Below, piece by piece: positions 55,201 to 64,000 of a DNA stretch of 64,000 bases (positions are counted from its first letter, which is position 1; each line of letters opens with the position of its first letter). Below the pieces are notes generated by a model. That model was not told the DNA's origin, searched no databases, and worked only from the letters and a program-made list of their open reading frames with translations. This DNA is from Trichosporon coremiiforme (Eukaryota > Basidiomycota > Tremellomycetes > Trichosporonales > Trichosporonaceae). The DNA is taken from positions 336,820-400,819 of the forward strand of contig BCJJ01000025.1 of the NCBI GenBank assembly GCA_039545355.1. The letters run 5' to 3'. Both the position numbers and the translations under genes were made by a program.

Positions 55201-56481
55201 AGGATCAGCTTCGGTATCAGAAGGAGGCGTGTCCGTTGAGGTCGGTGTCGGTAAGGGAGCCGCTCGCTGGGCGCCTTCCAACAGTGCGGCCTTCTCAATA
55301 TCCTCTAGCGGCCTCTTTGGTGACCTCTTAAGCCGCAAAGGTCGTCCTTTGTTGTCATATCTCAACGTGTCTTCCTCTCCTTCCCAAAGTACTGGCTGAA
55401 GAGCATTTTCCTCGGCACGACTGACCTCGGAGATTGTGGGGTCGCCGGAGCTGTGCTGATTGTCCAGACGCTCTGGCTGACTCCTTGTCCTAGGCTCCGT
55501 GACGCACGATCCCGACGTTTGTTCGCCGCGTGGACTGAGCTGGTGAAATGCTATTTCAGAGGGCAGAGACTCGAGACCGTCGCGTTGAGTGTTAAGGGTT
55601 CGTTCCGCGTTCGCAACTTCTGAGACACGCCGAAACGATGGCGCAGAAGCACAGTCTGACGTTGCCAGACGGCCACCCGGACCGGGCTTCCTCGATCGCG
55701 GAACAGACTTCTTAGTCTGACGCTTGCTCTTGAGTTTCAGCGAGTTGCTTTGGTTTCTATAACCCCCCGAAACTGCTGCGAGGCCCTGTTTAACAACGTT
55801 CCGGCCTTGCGATTCCGGTGGCGTATTGATTCCCTCGGGTGTTGAAAGCGGAGAATCAGCAACACATGTCGAGGAAGGAGGCGATGGCAGCTCGGAGGCG
55901 GTGGCGCTTAATGGTGGAGGAAAAAGGGTAGGTGGCGCGGTCGTCGACTTCCGCCTGGGATCAGCTATCTTCCCAGCTATTGTCGTAGCTCACCTCAGCA
56001 TCTTGCGCTCTCGAGGTTTGCGAGTTTTGGTGACAGGGGCTCCTGTCCTGATTTCAGACCCGCAGGCAAAGACGGTTGCTTCCCTCTTAATGTCCTTCCT
56101 CCTCTGCTCTAGTAGTCTCTCGGCATCTGCCCGCTTCCCACGCAAGAACGTGCTGAGCACCTTGATCTTGAACACTCGATCAGCACGGTGAGGTACAAGC
56201 GAAAGCTGAGCTTCCCATTCGCGATCCAAGGCGGCCTGGACGTACATCAGTGTCTGAGCTCAGGCGGCTGTGGGTGAATGTTTCGAGGACAGAAGGGAAG
56301 GAGGGCGGAGGAAGAAGGCGCGCACCTGAGCCGGGTCACTCTCGACCGCTTCTTGAAGAATCGACCCGGCAACTTGAAGGGCTTCGGCGTTCCATGTCCG
56401 GTCCGGGTGCTGTGCTTGCAGGAGAATGAGCTCGAGCCCCGGCGGGATGTACCTGTCGTCTAAGCACGGGTGCCGATCCAT
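52238..56481 (-). CDS. Large AlkB-like Fe(II)/2-oxoglutarate dioxygenase with cysteine clusters
   Basis: Probable nuclear AlkB-superfamily dioxygenase of a type found in basidiomycetes; substrate unknown (nucleic acid demethylation is the family norm). About 1,270 residues over a dozen exons. N-terminal helical unit (MDRHPCLDDRYIPPGLEL, then AALDREWEAQLSLVPHR), then about 440 residues of disordered basic sequence with nuclear-signal-like RKKKKAKLIRKL. Next: YRGVAYGYLLDGYP, VIVSHGGGQ, LGWYWVSAAWYEPEA (restored by a gtgcgc intron at about 54160). Two cysteine clusters: CKSCSTC...CLNIVC, and CDCGRANCRYRWEVCECRSC. Catalytic end: NSGASYKYIV, the HxD in MAWHDDGEPG, LGPVVAALSLGASATMSFR, the distal His in QIQHAYHHRV, and a final Arg in AATAR. 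All iron and 2OG ligands are present. Ends VIKEE. Only 76 bp separate its start from the stop of the gene upstream. Confidence 0.75.
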
Positions 56482-56557
56482 GGCGTGCTGTGCATGAGTG
56501 TGAGCATGCGAGTGCGCGAGTGAACAGTCGACGATTCAGCCGATGCTCGCATGACGG

Positions 56558-57507
56558 TCAAAGATAGTGGTTCGTTCCAGGCACGCCCGGTACGTCAGTG
56601 ACCGCATACCGATATCTGATCGTGTCTTCCTCCGGGACCTTCCTCGACGCCGCCTTCACTCCTCGCAGTAATTGACTGGTTGCTGCACTTCCCCCTCACC
56701 CTCTTAATCTCTGGATATCGCTCAATCATCTCATTAACAGGACTACAACGGGTACCTTTCTCAACGCCTCCGACTTCCACGGCTACATATACTATCCACT
56801 CTGTGATCCGAACTCTCGCCAGCTGTTTCAGCCCCATCCACACCAGGCCCATGAAGAGCCAAGGAAGTAGATGAAGAGCACGCTTGAGCAGCCGCCTCCT
56901 GATGAGAGCGCCGGTTCCTCTCCTTCCTCTCGTGGGCGGCCCGCCTCCGTTCTGCTGATGCGGTCCATTCTGTCCGCCCTGCGTCCGCTGTCGCTGCTGA
57001 CTCTCCCTTAACCGCCCATGTCTTGAGCTCTTCACAATGACTGCGATGAGCGCAACGATGATTATGAGGCTGTACACGTCCGAGATTTTGTGCGCCGTCT
57101 TCTTCACCACGTCCTGGCTCTGGGGCCCATCAACAAAGCAAGCGGCGAAGGCCCAAATTGCGATGAGTGGAGTTCGACATCCCTCAGAGACTGATATCAG
57201 CGCGACTTCAACAGCTTAACCCATCCAGTAAGTACACTCGCTGCAAGGCGTTCAGGGCACGCATCGGTATCGAGAGTAGGTACAGTGTCGCACACATCTG
57301 CAGTGTTCGGCCCTGTCTGTTCGTCCGAGGCAGGTCCAAACTATGCTCGACCGCGTCCATCTCGCGCGTCTCTCGTGTCTCCAGGGGGCTTGCACCTCCT
57401 GCGCCGCTTGTGCCGGGGCCATATTGCCCCGCAAACTCGTTAGAAGCGGGAACGCGCCTGCGCATTGTGTCTGGCATCGCTGAAGGCGCCGGAAAGTGGC
57501 TTGCCAT
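56558..57507 (-). CDS. Small multi-pass membrane protein, unknown function
   Basis: Starts MASHFPAPSAMPDTMRRR, then a Gly/Ser/Glu-rich soluble segment and a first hydrophobic helix (MCATLYLLSIPMRALNAL). After an intron (about 57180-57235) come PLIAIWAFAACFVDG and a second strong helix (DVYSLIIIVALIAVIV). A basic loop (SSRHGRLRESQQRQR, then Gly/Asn/Gln) precedes a third hydrophobic segment (LHLLPWLFMGLVWMGL) and IVYVAVEVGGVEK. The most protein-like end uses one more intron (about 56663-56705), reading VPEEDTIRYRYAVTD and stopping at 56558-56560. The unspliced frame ends a little later in the gene, at 56595, with less convincing sequence. No family recognised. Exact splice sites at both introns are uncertain. 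Confidence 0.55.
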
Positions 57508-58867
57508 GGCGGAGTGGCTCGAGCACGTATCGCCTCTCAGTAGGGCTGCGGGGCTTCTAGGCGGAGGTGGGGGAGTGCCTTTGTCTCGCTTTGAGAGGAG
57601 GAGGCACAATGGCGGTCGTGGCGTTGTGACGCGCGTCAGCTTTGTGAAAGATGTGTGTGAGTGGGTGCAACAGTGTTCTGTGGAGAGGACAAGGTGACGA
57701 GTAGTCAGAGTGGGTGAGAGGAAGCAAAGCATGTCCGATGAGCCGATGCATGCTATGTGTGCTAGGTGGACAGGTGGTGCACGGCCGCGCATGCCGTGCG
57801 TGCCGCGCGCATGGGGATGGCTCTTCGCGGCTCAAAGGGGCTCCGTCATATTCCTCTGGCGTGATGCAGTTGTAAGCACTCCAGTTGACGCTAGCGTCGT
57901 TAGTGCCCACGGTGGCCAGGAACTCGCTCATATGCAAGGATAGACCTGCCCACGGGACGGTTGTTGGACGGCATCCGGGGTTCGCCACTCGTCCTTCGCT
58001 GTATTCGCCGCATGTATGTGGGGTATCCTGGATGCACATATGCACATCTCAGGCAGTGCGTAATTGGGTGCAACCCCACTGGTGCCGCGGTGCCGCAATG
58101 TCCGCTCACCACGCGCTTCATGTGCTTTCCGACTGTGCTACGAGAGATACCAGTGGCAATGTCATTTCACGGACCATCGGAGCACTGCACACATGGCTCG
58201 AAACGAATGAGGAGTCAGAGTAATTCCTGTCAATCGAGTGCACATTGCTCTGTGGTTCGTGAGGAGAAGAAAGGAAGGAGGAGAACGACGGCACAGACGG
58301 AAGTCGGCCTGAATTGTAATCGCGCTCACGTTCTGCGACCTTTACCGCTGCGATGGAATTAGTATGGATCGGATGCGCGGATATCGGAGTGCGCATGAGT
58401 GCGACGGCCAGGATGGCGTGTAATCCGGCGCGCAGTATTGCAGGATGCATGATGCATGACAGAATTGCAGCCTAGGATACCTGCAGGACACGCGCATGTT
58501 ATGCAGGAAGACTGCAGGATAAGCTGCAGGAAATGAGGCAGACGCGCAGGACTCGCAGGACGCAACGATACGCCGCAGAGGGTTTCAGAGCCTCCGAATG
58601 CACACTGGTCCAGGTGAACCCAGGTTTCAAGCGTAATACGGGCCCATCAGCCAGGCACGACGATAACCGATCGAGTCCGCTCCCCGACGTCCCTCTCGGC
58701 CATCCCCACTGACTGGCATCCTGCAACCTGGATAGTGTCCTGCACCGCATGCGCGAGTGCTGCACGTTCCCCTATATCTCGACTTTTGTTCTTGTCTTAC
58801 ATACCCAACACACACCACCGTCTTTTCCTCTCACGCTCCCTCCCACCTCGACCGACACCGACGCATC
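57508..58867. other. Divergent intergenic region upstream of the BTB gene
   Basis: 1.36 kb between two divergent start codons. It contains the GCAGGA cluster at 58440-58560 and a pyrimidine-rich leader just before 58868. Otherwise no gene or known element seen. Confidence 0.45.
58440..58743. promoter_or_regulatory. Cluster of GCAGGA words, possible binding-site array
   Basis: GCAGGA occurs at 58440, 58483, 58503, 58513, 58526, 58546 and 58555, and in reverse complement at 58719 and 58738, all 125-430 bp before the BTB start codon. Seven forward copies in 121 bp is far above chance for a 6-mer. Most are preceded by CT or CG. A regulatory role is inferred. Confidence 0.4.
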
Positions 58868-59845
58868 ATGTCGCATTCCCGGCCATCCACGTCCTCGCGC
58901 CAGAGCTCGCCCGAAGACGCCCCCGTCGTCACAATCGGCACGAAAGGGCGGCGGATGAAGGAGAAGCTGGCCGCGCGGGGAGAACGACAACTCTCGCCTG
59001 TCTCGTACACGTTCGCAGAGAGCGTCGACAACTTCCACCACTGGAGTGATGGGGACATGACGATCCACAGCGCCGACGGCGTCACCTTCCGCGTACAGTC
59101 CTACCACCTTTTGTCTGCGTCGTCCGTATTCCGCGACCTGTTCGCGATCGGCACGGGGCCGCGCGAACTCACCCTCTCAGACGACAGCATCGAGACGGCC
59201 CCCGTCATGCGCATGTTCCTCGACCTCGTCACACTCGGCAAGCTGCACGTATACCTCCCCCCAACCGTGGTTGAGGCCGAACCGACCGAACTCCGCGCGA
59301 TCAGGGCGCTGTACGCCCTCGTCCACTTCCTCCAGAAGTACGAGTGTCGCGTGCAGCTGCGTACCGTCCTCGTTGAGGTGAGGCAGCGCGTCGACGCAGG
59401 TGACTGGCCGCCTTTCCTTGGCTTCGTCGTCGGTGCTGTCGCCGACGACGAGAGGACCTGGAGCGGCGCACTCCAGCACCGCACGACGACCTGGGATCGG
59501 TACATTGAGAACGTTGCTGTGAGCTGGACCGCGATGAACGTCCGCCGCCTGCTGGGACAGAGCACGCTCGACCCACGCTGCCTGCCCTACGACTTCTGGA
59601 TCATGTGCCCGCCGGAGTTCATGTGGGCGCTCACCGTCTCGTGGGCGGGCAAGGACTGCCCACCCGAAATCTTCCACCTCCAGGTCCGCACCACGCTCGC
59701 AGACCTTCGGAAAGGCAGATGTAAGTTCGGGGGTAGTAGAGAGCTGACCAGAACAGGTGAGCAGAACAGGATGTCCCAGTTTGGACTGCTCGGGCAGGGT
59801 CACGGGTCAGACAGCTCGTCGAGACCTAACACCCCAGGCGTCTAA
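58868..59845 (+). CDS. BTB/POZ-domain protein
   Basis: Fungal BTB protein of unknown partner; BTB domains mediate dimerisation or Cul3 recruitment. The start MSHSRPSTSSRQSSPED is disordered and basic. The BTB domain spans about residues 55-150: WSDGDMTIHSADGVTFRVQS, YHLLSASSVFRDLF, then LTLSDDSIETAPVMRMFLDL and ALYALVHFLQKYECR. A C-terminal helical half follows (VRRLLGQSTLDP and FMWALTVSWAGKDCP). The last intron, 59721-59756, is 36 nt, in frame and stop-free, so both spliced and retained forms encode protein, ending SSSRPNTPGV. No zinc fingers or kelch repeats. Such BTB genes are numerous in Trichosporonales and Agaricomycetes. The start is chosen because it follows a clear pyrimidine-rich leader; longer upstream frames are leader sequence. 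Confidence 0.8.
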   Translation: MSHSRPSTSSRQSSPEDAPVVTIGTKGRRMKEKLAARGERQLSPVSYTFAESVDNFHHWSDGDMTIHSADGVTFRVQSYHLLSASSVFRDLFAIGTGPRELTLSDDSIETAPVMRMFLDLVTLGKLHVYLPPTVVEAEPTELRAIRALYALVHFLQKYECRVQLRTVLVEVRQRVDAGDWPPFLGFVVGAVADDERTWSGALQHRTTTWDRYIENVAVSWTAMNVRRLLGQSTLDPRCLPYDFWIMCPPEFMWALTVSWAGKDCPPEIFHLQVRTTLADLRKGRCKFGGSRELTRTGEQNRMSQFGLLGQGHGSDSSSRPNTPGV

Positions 59846-60003
59846 CGCGACGCAACGCACGCGCTCAACGCACGGCACGGACAACGCACACGACCAGCAA
59901 CCCATGCTCCCCCACGTATTCCTGCAGTTGTACATATGTAACAAAAAGTCTAATCTACTGGGTATATATCGTTGCGAGAGCGACCTGTGAGGGAAGCAGA
60001 ACT

Positions 60004-61599
60004 CTAGTCAAAGTCGTCGGGGACGATCTCCTGCGCGAGCTTGCTCTTCCTCGGTTTGGCCTTCTTGCCGCGTCCGCGCATTGTCGGTGTCGGCGTGGAA
60101 GACGCACTCGCGATGCTTACGACGCTCTCGTCCGCGTCGCCCGCCTCAGAGACGATCTCGCTCTCGTCGCCGACCTGAGGCACGCTCTCGCTAGATTGCG
60201 AGTGGCCGAAGAGCGGACGCTCGGCGACGGCCGAGCCCTCGCGGTTCTCCGCCTCCTTCGCCTCCTTCTTCCTCTGCTTCGCGAGCAGCTCGGCCTCCTT
60301 CATCTGCGCGGCGATGACGCCGAACTCACTCTGCGGGCCACGCGACCACGTCTTGAACTTGAGCGTTCCGCCACCGATGCCCGGGAGCGTGCGCTCCGAG
60401 TACGTCCACTCGCGCACCTTCTCCTTTCGGAAAGGCTTGTTGTCGAACTGCGCGAACGAGTTGGTCACCTTCGGGAACGAGGAAAGCGCAATCTTCGGTT
60501 GGTGGATCGGCTTCGAGAATACGGGGAAGCCAAGCTTCGCCGCGTCTGCGAGTACGAAGGGAGGAGACGGACTGCGCGCCCTGTCGTCCACGTGCGCCTT
60601 CTTCTTCGTGCTTCCTGTCGCGACGGCAAGAATTGTGTCGTCTGATGTCAGCTAGACCGCTTGAGAATAGCATCTCGACTCACCGATAGATTCCGGGGAC
60701 ACGTCGCGGCTCAGGCTCGGGCGGTTCGGAGTCGAAAGCGGGGAGGACTTTGGCCGCCCCTCGCCGCCGAGGAACGTCGCGCCGTCCTTCCACGGAATCG
60801 GGTCGCCTCTGTTTTGTCAGCTGGAATGCCACAGTTGCTCAGCTTACTTTCTCATGCCCTTCCTCCAGTTCTTTCCCGGTCCCGGCGGGGCGTCGGGGGC
60901 GCGTTTCCGTCCACCCTTCTTCGGCTTGACCTCCTTCTCTGGCGCAGGCGTGTCCGTTCCCGCGTCGCTGATCACGTCGTCGTCCTTGAGGTGATTGCGG
61001 CCCTCGGGGCCGTGGTGGCTCGCGCCGGCTGCGCTGCTAGGCAGCCAGTCGTATGCCTTGCGGTGCGGCGCGGGAAGGCTTGGTCCGCTCGAGGCTTCCT
61101 TGCCGTCCTTTGAGTCTTTCGAAGGCGAGGCGCGCGACTTCTTCGACGTGCGCTGCTTTTTCGCGGGCGGAGAACGCTCCTTGTTCCCGTTGCCCTCATC
61201 TTCAGACGAGGAGTAGGACGCAATCGAGTGCTTCATGCCGAGCTTCAGCTTGATGGACTGCGGGGCGGGGGACGACGAGCCCTCATCGGCGGCAGTGGAA
61301 GAAGACGCAAGACCTGGTCGCAGCTAATGCATGTCAGCGTGGGCTCTGCAGAATTGAGGCTGCTGCGAGGTGCACAGAGTGCGCGCGCATCGCACATGAT
61401 CAGCAGAAACACGCACCGTGATCTTGAGGGACTGGTTCGAGTCCTTCGACTTGGGCTCCTTGGTCGGGGAGGCTGCGCTGGTCTGGGTCGTGGGGGTGGC
61501 TACACCCTGCTCGACATCATCGTTGTCGTTGTCAATATCCTGGACGAGCTCGTCGGGATCGATTTCTGGCTCCGAGTCGGTGTAGTCATGCCCGGGCAT
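60004..61599 (-). CDS. Lysine-rich nuclear protein, possibly INO80 subunit Ies4-like
   Basis: Starts MPGHDYTDSEPEIDPDELVQ, acidic, then SP/TP-rich sequence. An intron at about 61324-61418 is followed by IKLKLGMKHSIASYSSSEDE. A basic region carries KKQRTSKKSRASPSKD, HRKAYDWLPSS, and KPKKGGRKRAPDAPPGPGK followed by NWRKGMRK. Two further introns lead to GDPIPWKDGATFLGG and to the most conserved-looking part: SFAQFDNKPFRKEKVREWTY and GIGGGTLKFKTWSRGP. It ends in a coiled coil and a KKAKPRKSKL basic motif before VPDDFD. The GPGKNWRKG-type element and the R-x-W...K-x-W pattern recall fungal Ies4 proteins of the INO80 remodeller, but this is a weak resemblance. What is safe: a nuclear, mostly disordered, basic protein. 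Confidence 0.6.
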
Positions 61600-61941
61600 G
61601 GTGGATGGGTGGTAGAGTGAGTGTTGTGAGAAGATGTGTTAGCTCTGGTGCATTGCAGGCGCAGGCATTCGCTTTCACGGTTGATCGAGGGGCCTGTTGG
61701 CTGAACCGAACCCTCTGATGGCACGGCGGCAAGGGGACCAAAATGCATCCATCCATCCGTTGGCCGTGGTGGTGCCGTGCCAGCCAGCAGCGCCATGACG
61801 AGTCAAGTTGGCTCGTGGTTTTGGTGAAGCGGGGTGGATTCATTTTCAGGCACGGCTCACCTTGCACTCTTTCTTTGTTCAGCCCGGTCAACCCTCCGTC
61901 CTCTGGCATCCTCACCTTCACCACCCGGTTATCACACCACC

Positions 61942-63254
61942 ATGTCCGCCGCCGCCTCGTCGCTCCGAATGAGTGCGAGCGACTCCAACACGGGCACCAC
62001 CCCCTCGCCCCTCGGTGCCGCTGGTTCCGCCCCGTCCTCCTCCTCTTCCTTCGACATCGTTGCCGCGTACCAGCGGGCATTGACCGATGAGAAGGTGAGC
62101 TGCCCTTGCACGATTGAGCTGACCTCAGTACCCGCATCCGGTAGCCGCCATTCTCGCTCTGGTGGAGCTCATGGAGGCCTCGACGGGTAAGCTGCCAATC
62201 ATTTCTGGGAGCTAACAAGCAGCATCCACGATGTCAGGACTGGCGATGGAGCTGACGCACGGCCGGCGAGCTCTGATCGACACGCAGGCGTCGCTCGGAG
62301 TGCGCGCGGGGTGTCAGCTGTGGGAGCGTTTCGTCGCACTGTCCGGAGGCGGTAGCGAGGTGAGCTAGCTCTTCCCTCCTGAAGCTGACGACAGGACTTC
62401 CCGACGTACAAGCGGGGTCTGATCGCGCAGGGCCGCTCGTTCTGCAGTGTGACGGCGCCGCACTGCCGCGACAAGATTGCGAAGCAGGCTGTCGACTTTG
62501 TGCGCGACGACTGTGTCGTGAGTAGCGCCTTGCTTGCGTCTTGAGCTAGCGTATTACCGCCAGTAGCTAACGCCAGATCCTGACTCACTCGTACTCACGA
62601 ACGGTGATCCAGACGATCCTACGCGCGCACAAGCAGCACAAGCGAGTCAGCGTGTATGTGACGGAGGCGCGACCGGGCTGCCTTGGCATGAAGACGCACG
62701 AGCTGCTGACCGAGGCGGGCATCCCGTGCACTGTGATTCTAGACAGTGCGGTCGGATACGTCATGGAGCGTGTCGACATGGTTCTGCTTGGTTGCGAGGC
62801 TGTCGTCGAGTCCGGCGCTCTCGTGTCCTCCGTCGGAACGTACCAAGTTGCGCTTGTCGCGAAGGCAATGCAGAAGCCTGTCTACGCGCTCGCCGAGAGC
62901 TACAAGTTCCTCCGCCACTATCCGCTCTCCCAGACGGATCTCCCCATGCCGCGCACCGAGAAGCGAGTCCCGCTCTCGTTCCCCGACGACGAGCTCAACG
63001 CCCGCAAGTTCACGACCCCCTCGCGCCGCACCTCTAACGCGGGCGCGGAGCGTGACACCCCCGCCACTAGTGGCGTCACCACCCCCCTCCTCGCCGGCCG
63101 CGAGCAGCCCAAGATGTCCGTCGAGATGCAGAACAACCAGCCAAACTTCGACGTCACGTACCCCGAGCTTGTCGACTTCATCATCACCGACCTCGGCACA
63201 CCCCTCTCCCCCACCTCCGTCAGCCAGTACCTCGTCGCCCAGTTCTCCGAGTAG
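61942..63254 (+). CDS. GCN3: Translation initiation factor eIF2B subunit alpha
   Basis: Regulatory alpha subunit of the eIF2B guanine-nucleotide exchange complex, which senses phosphorylated eIF2. Five exons with four short introns. It starts MSAAASSLRMSASDSN (a disordered leader). Then FDIVAAYQRALTDEK, HPVAAILALVELMEAS and GLAMELTHGRRALIDT form the helical N-domain. The Rossmann-like C-domain follows: ILTHSYSRTVIQTILRAHKQ, VYVTEARPGCLGMKTHELLT, IPCTVILDSAVGYVMERVDM, LLGCEAVVESGALVSSVGTY and KPVYALAESYKFLRHYPLSQ. It ends VSQYLVAQFSE. Between the ESYKF element and the last segment (DVTYPELVDFIITDLG) lies an insert of about 60 Ser/Thr/Arg-rich residues. Divergent to the lysine-rich protein, 342 bp between starts. 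Confidence 0.93.
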
Positions 63255-63413
63255 ACACTCGATGTATCACGTATCACGTATCGTTGGCAGGCTCTCTGCG
63301 CGAGATTATTGGGACATGCATAGTGTACAGTAATGTGGCTGTGTCGATCGCGAGAGCGGAAACAATGAAGTGAATGGATGCTATTAAAGTTAAGTTGTTC
63401 TTGAGGGGGTTCA

Positions 63414-64000
63414 CTACTGGCGCCGCTGTGCTAGCGCTACAATAAGGTCTCGGTTCCATCCGATCCTCCACTCGCCGAGGCGCTTAAGCTCGCGCCACAT
63501 CTCGCCGGCCGGAGGCTCGGTGCCAGGTTTGGAGTAGATGACAAAGTCGCTCTCGGTGATGAGAGAGCGGAGTAAGGAGCCGAGTAATAAGCAGACGATG
63601 CAGAGGATAATGACGGCGGGCAGCGGGACGCTGACGACAGTCTGGCGCGTGAGGGGGATCCTATCTCTCGTCGCGCGCTCGGCCTGTTCGCCGTTCGTGG
63701 CCGTGGCTGTCGCCACGGACGCGCTCGGCGGGCCAGGGACGGCCGTCGCAATGCTCGCTTTCTCGCTCGGCAGCGGTGCGGCCGACTTGACAGGGCTCGC
63801 GTCCTGTGACACTGGCGCAGAGTAGCTAAAGCGCAGCGCACCGTACCGCCAGAAGTTGTACCGGGAGTATGGCGCCGGAGGAGCTGTGTTCGGTTCGGGC
63901 TCCGTGGCGCCCTTTGACGGGCTCGGCTTCGTCTCCACTTCCAGCTTCTTCTCGGGCTCGGCGGGCTCGTTCGTTGGCGTCTTCGTCGACTCCGAGTCCG
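63414..64000 (-). CDS. C-terminal part of a single-pass membrane protein (partial, runs off the window)
   Basis: The frame is open from the right edge of the window (5' end missing) to the stop at 63414-63416. The visible part starts in Lys/Glu/Thr-rich low-complexity sequence, then PYSRYNFWRYGALRFSYSAP, an Ala/Ser/Pro-rich spacer, and one strong membrane helix (VPLPAVIILCIVCLLLGSLL). A short tail holds RSLITESDFVIYSKPG, EMWRELKRLGEWRIGWN and RDLIVALAQRRQ. I do not recognise the family; the FWRYGALRFSY and WRELKRL elements look conserved and would be good search seeds. Convergent with GCN3, 159 bp between stops. Confidence 0.6.
   Translation of the reverse strand, partial: DSESTKTPTNEPAEPEKKLEVETKPSPSKGATEPEPNTAPPAPYSRYNFWRYGALRFSYSAPVSQDASPVKSAAPLPSEKASIATAVPGPPSASVATATATNGEQAERATRDRIPLTRQTVVSVPLPAVIILCIVCLLLGSLLRSLITESDFVIYSKPGTEPPAGEMWRELKRLGEWRIGWNRDLIVALAQRRQ

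Overview
The window is nuclear DNA of a filamentous-type or yeast basidiomycete, most likely a Tremellomycete of the order Trichosporonales. Genes are GC-rich and cut by many very short introns (about 35-60 nt). Donors are gtgagt, gtaagt or gtgagc, and a ctgac/ctaac branch site sits a few bases before the acceptor. The gene content (NUD1/CDC11 scaffold, HMT1-type ABC transporter, GPI13, EMC7, Sso-type syntaxin, CNS1, GCN3) is fungal. The order is inferred from intron style and general resemblance, not from a database search. All intron-exon structures given here were read by eye.

Layout. 1-5000: gene-poor stretch with weak or broken hypothetical genes, a degraded duplicate and a CTACTC-type minisatellite; it also holds one undetermined base (position 38), so it may lie near a contig end. 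5043-13808: short-chain dehydrogenase, nucleolar GTPase NUG1 and, divergently, the septation/spindle-pole scaffold NUD1/CDC11. 14427-19148: a cluster of four small secreted ricin-B-like (beta-trefoil) lectin genes, of which one looks intact, one carries a frameshift, one is a clear pseudogene, and one more distant copy lies on the other strand. 20099-25394: a protein with internal repeats and a fungus-specific C-terminal domain, divergent to a FHIT-type diadenosine polyphosphate hydrolase, then a probable mitochondrial protein. 25669-35180: EMC7, a plasma-membrane syntaxin and a vacuolar HMT1-type ABC transporter, separated by long intergenic stretches. 35618-45289: GPI13 and CLPTM1 (divergent), a GPI-anchored acidic surface protein, then CNS1 and NIF3 (divergent). 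45290-57507: a possible intron-dense gene of unresolved coding status, a Whi5/Nrm1-like G1/S regulator, a 3-kb gene-free stretch, a large AlkB-like 2-oxoglutarate dioxygenase with cysteine clusters, and a small membrane protein. 58868-64000: BTB-domain protein, a lysine-rich nuclear protein (possibly an INO80 Ies4 relative), eIF2B alpha, and the C-terminal end of a single-pass membrane protein.

Most of the window is ordinary housekeeping sequence with no operons. Three things stand out: the lectin cluster, which shows duplication followed by decay; the repeat protein at 20099-22107; and regulatory-looking signals, namely CACGTGA E-boxes in four of five short divergent promoters and a dense GCAGGA cluster upstream of the BTB gene. 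No tRNA, rRNA, transposon or CRISPR array was recognised.
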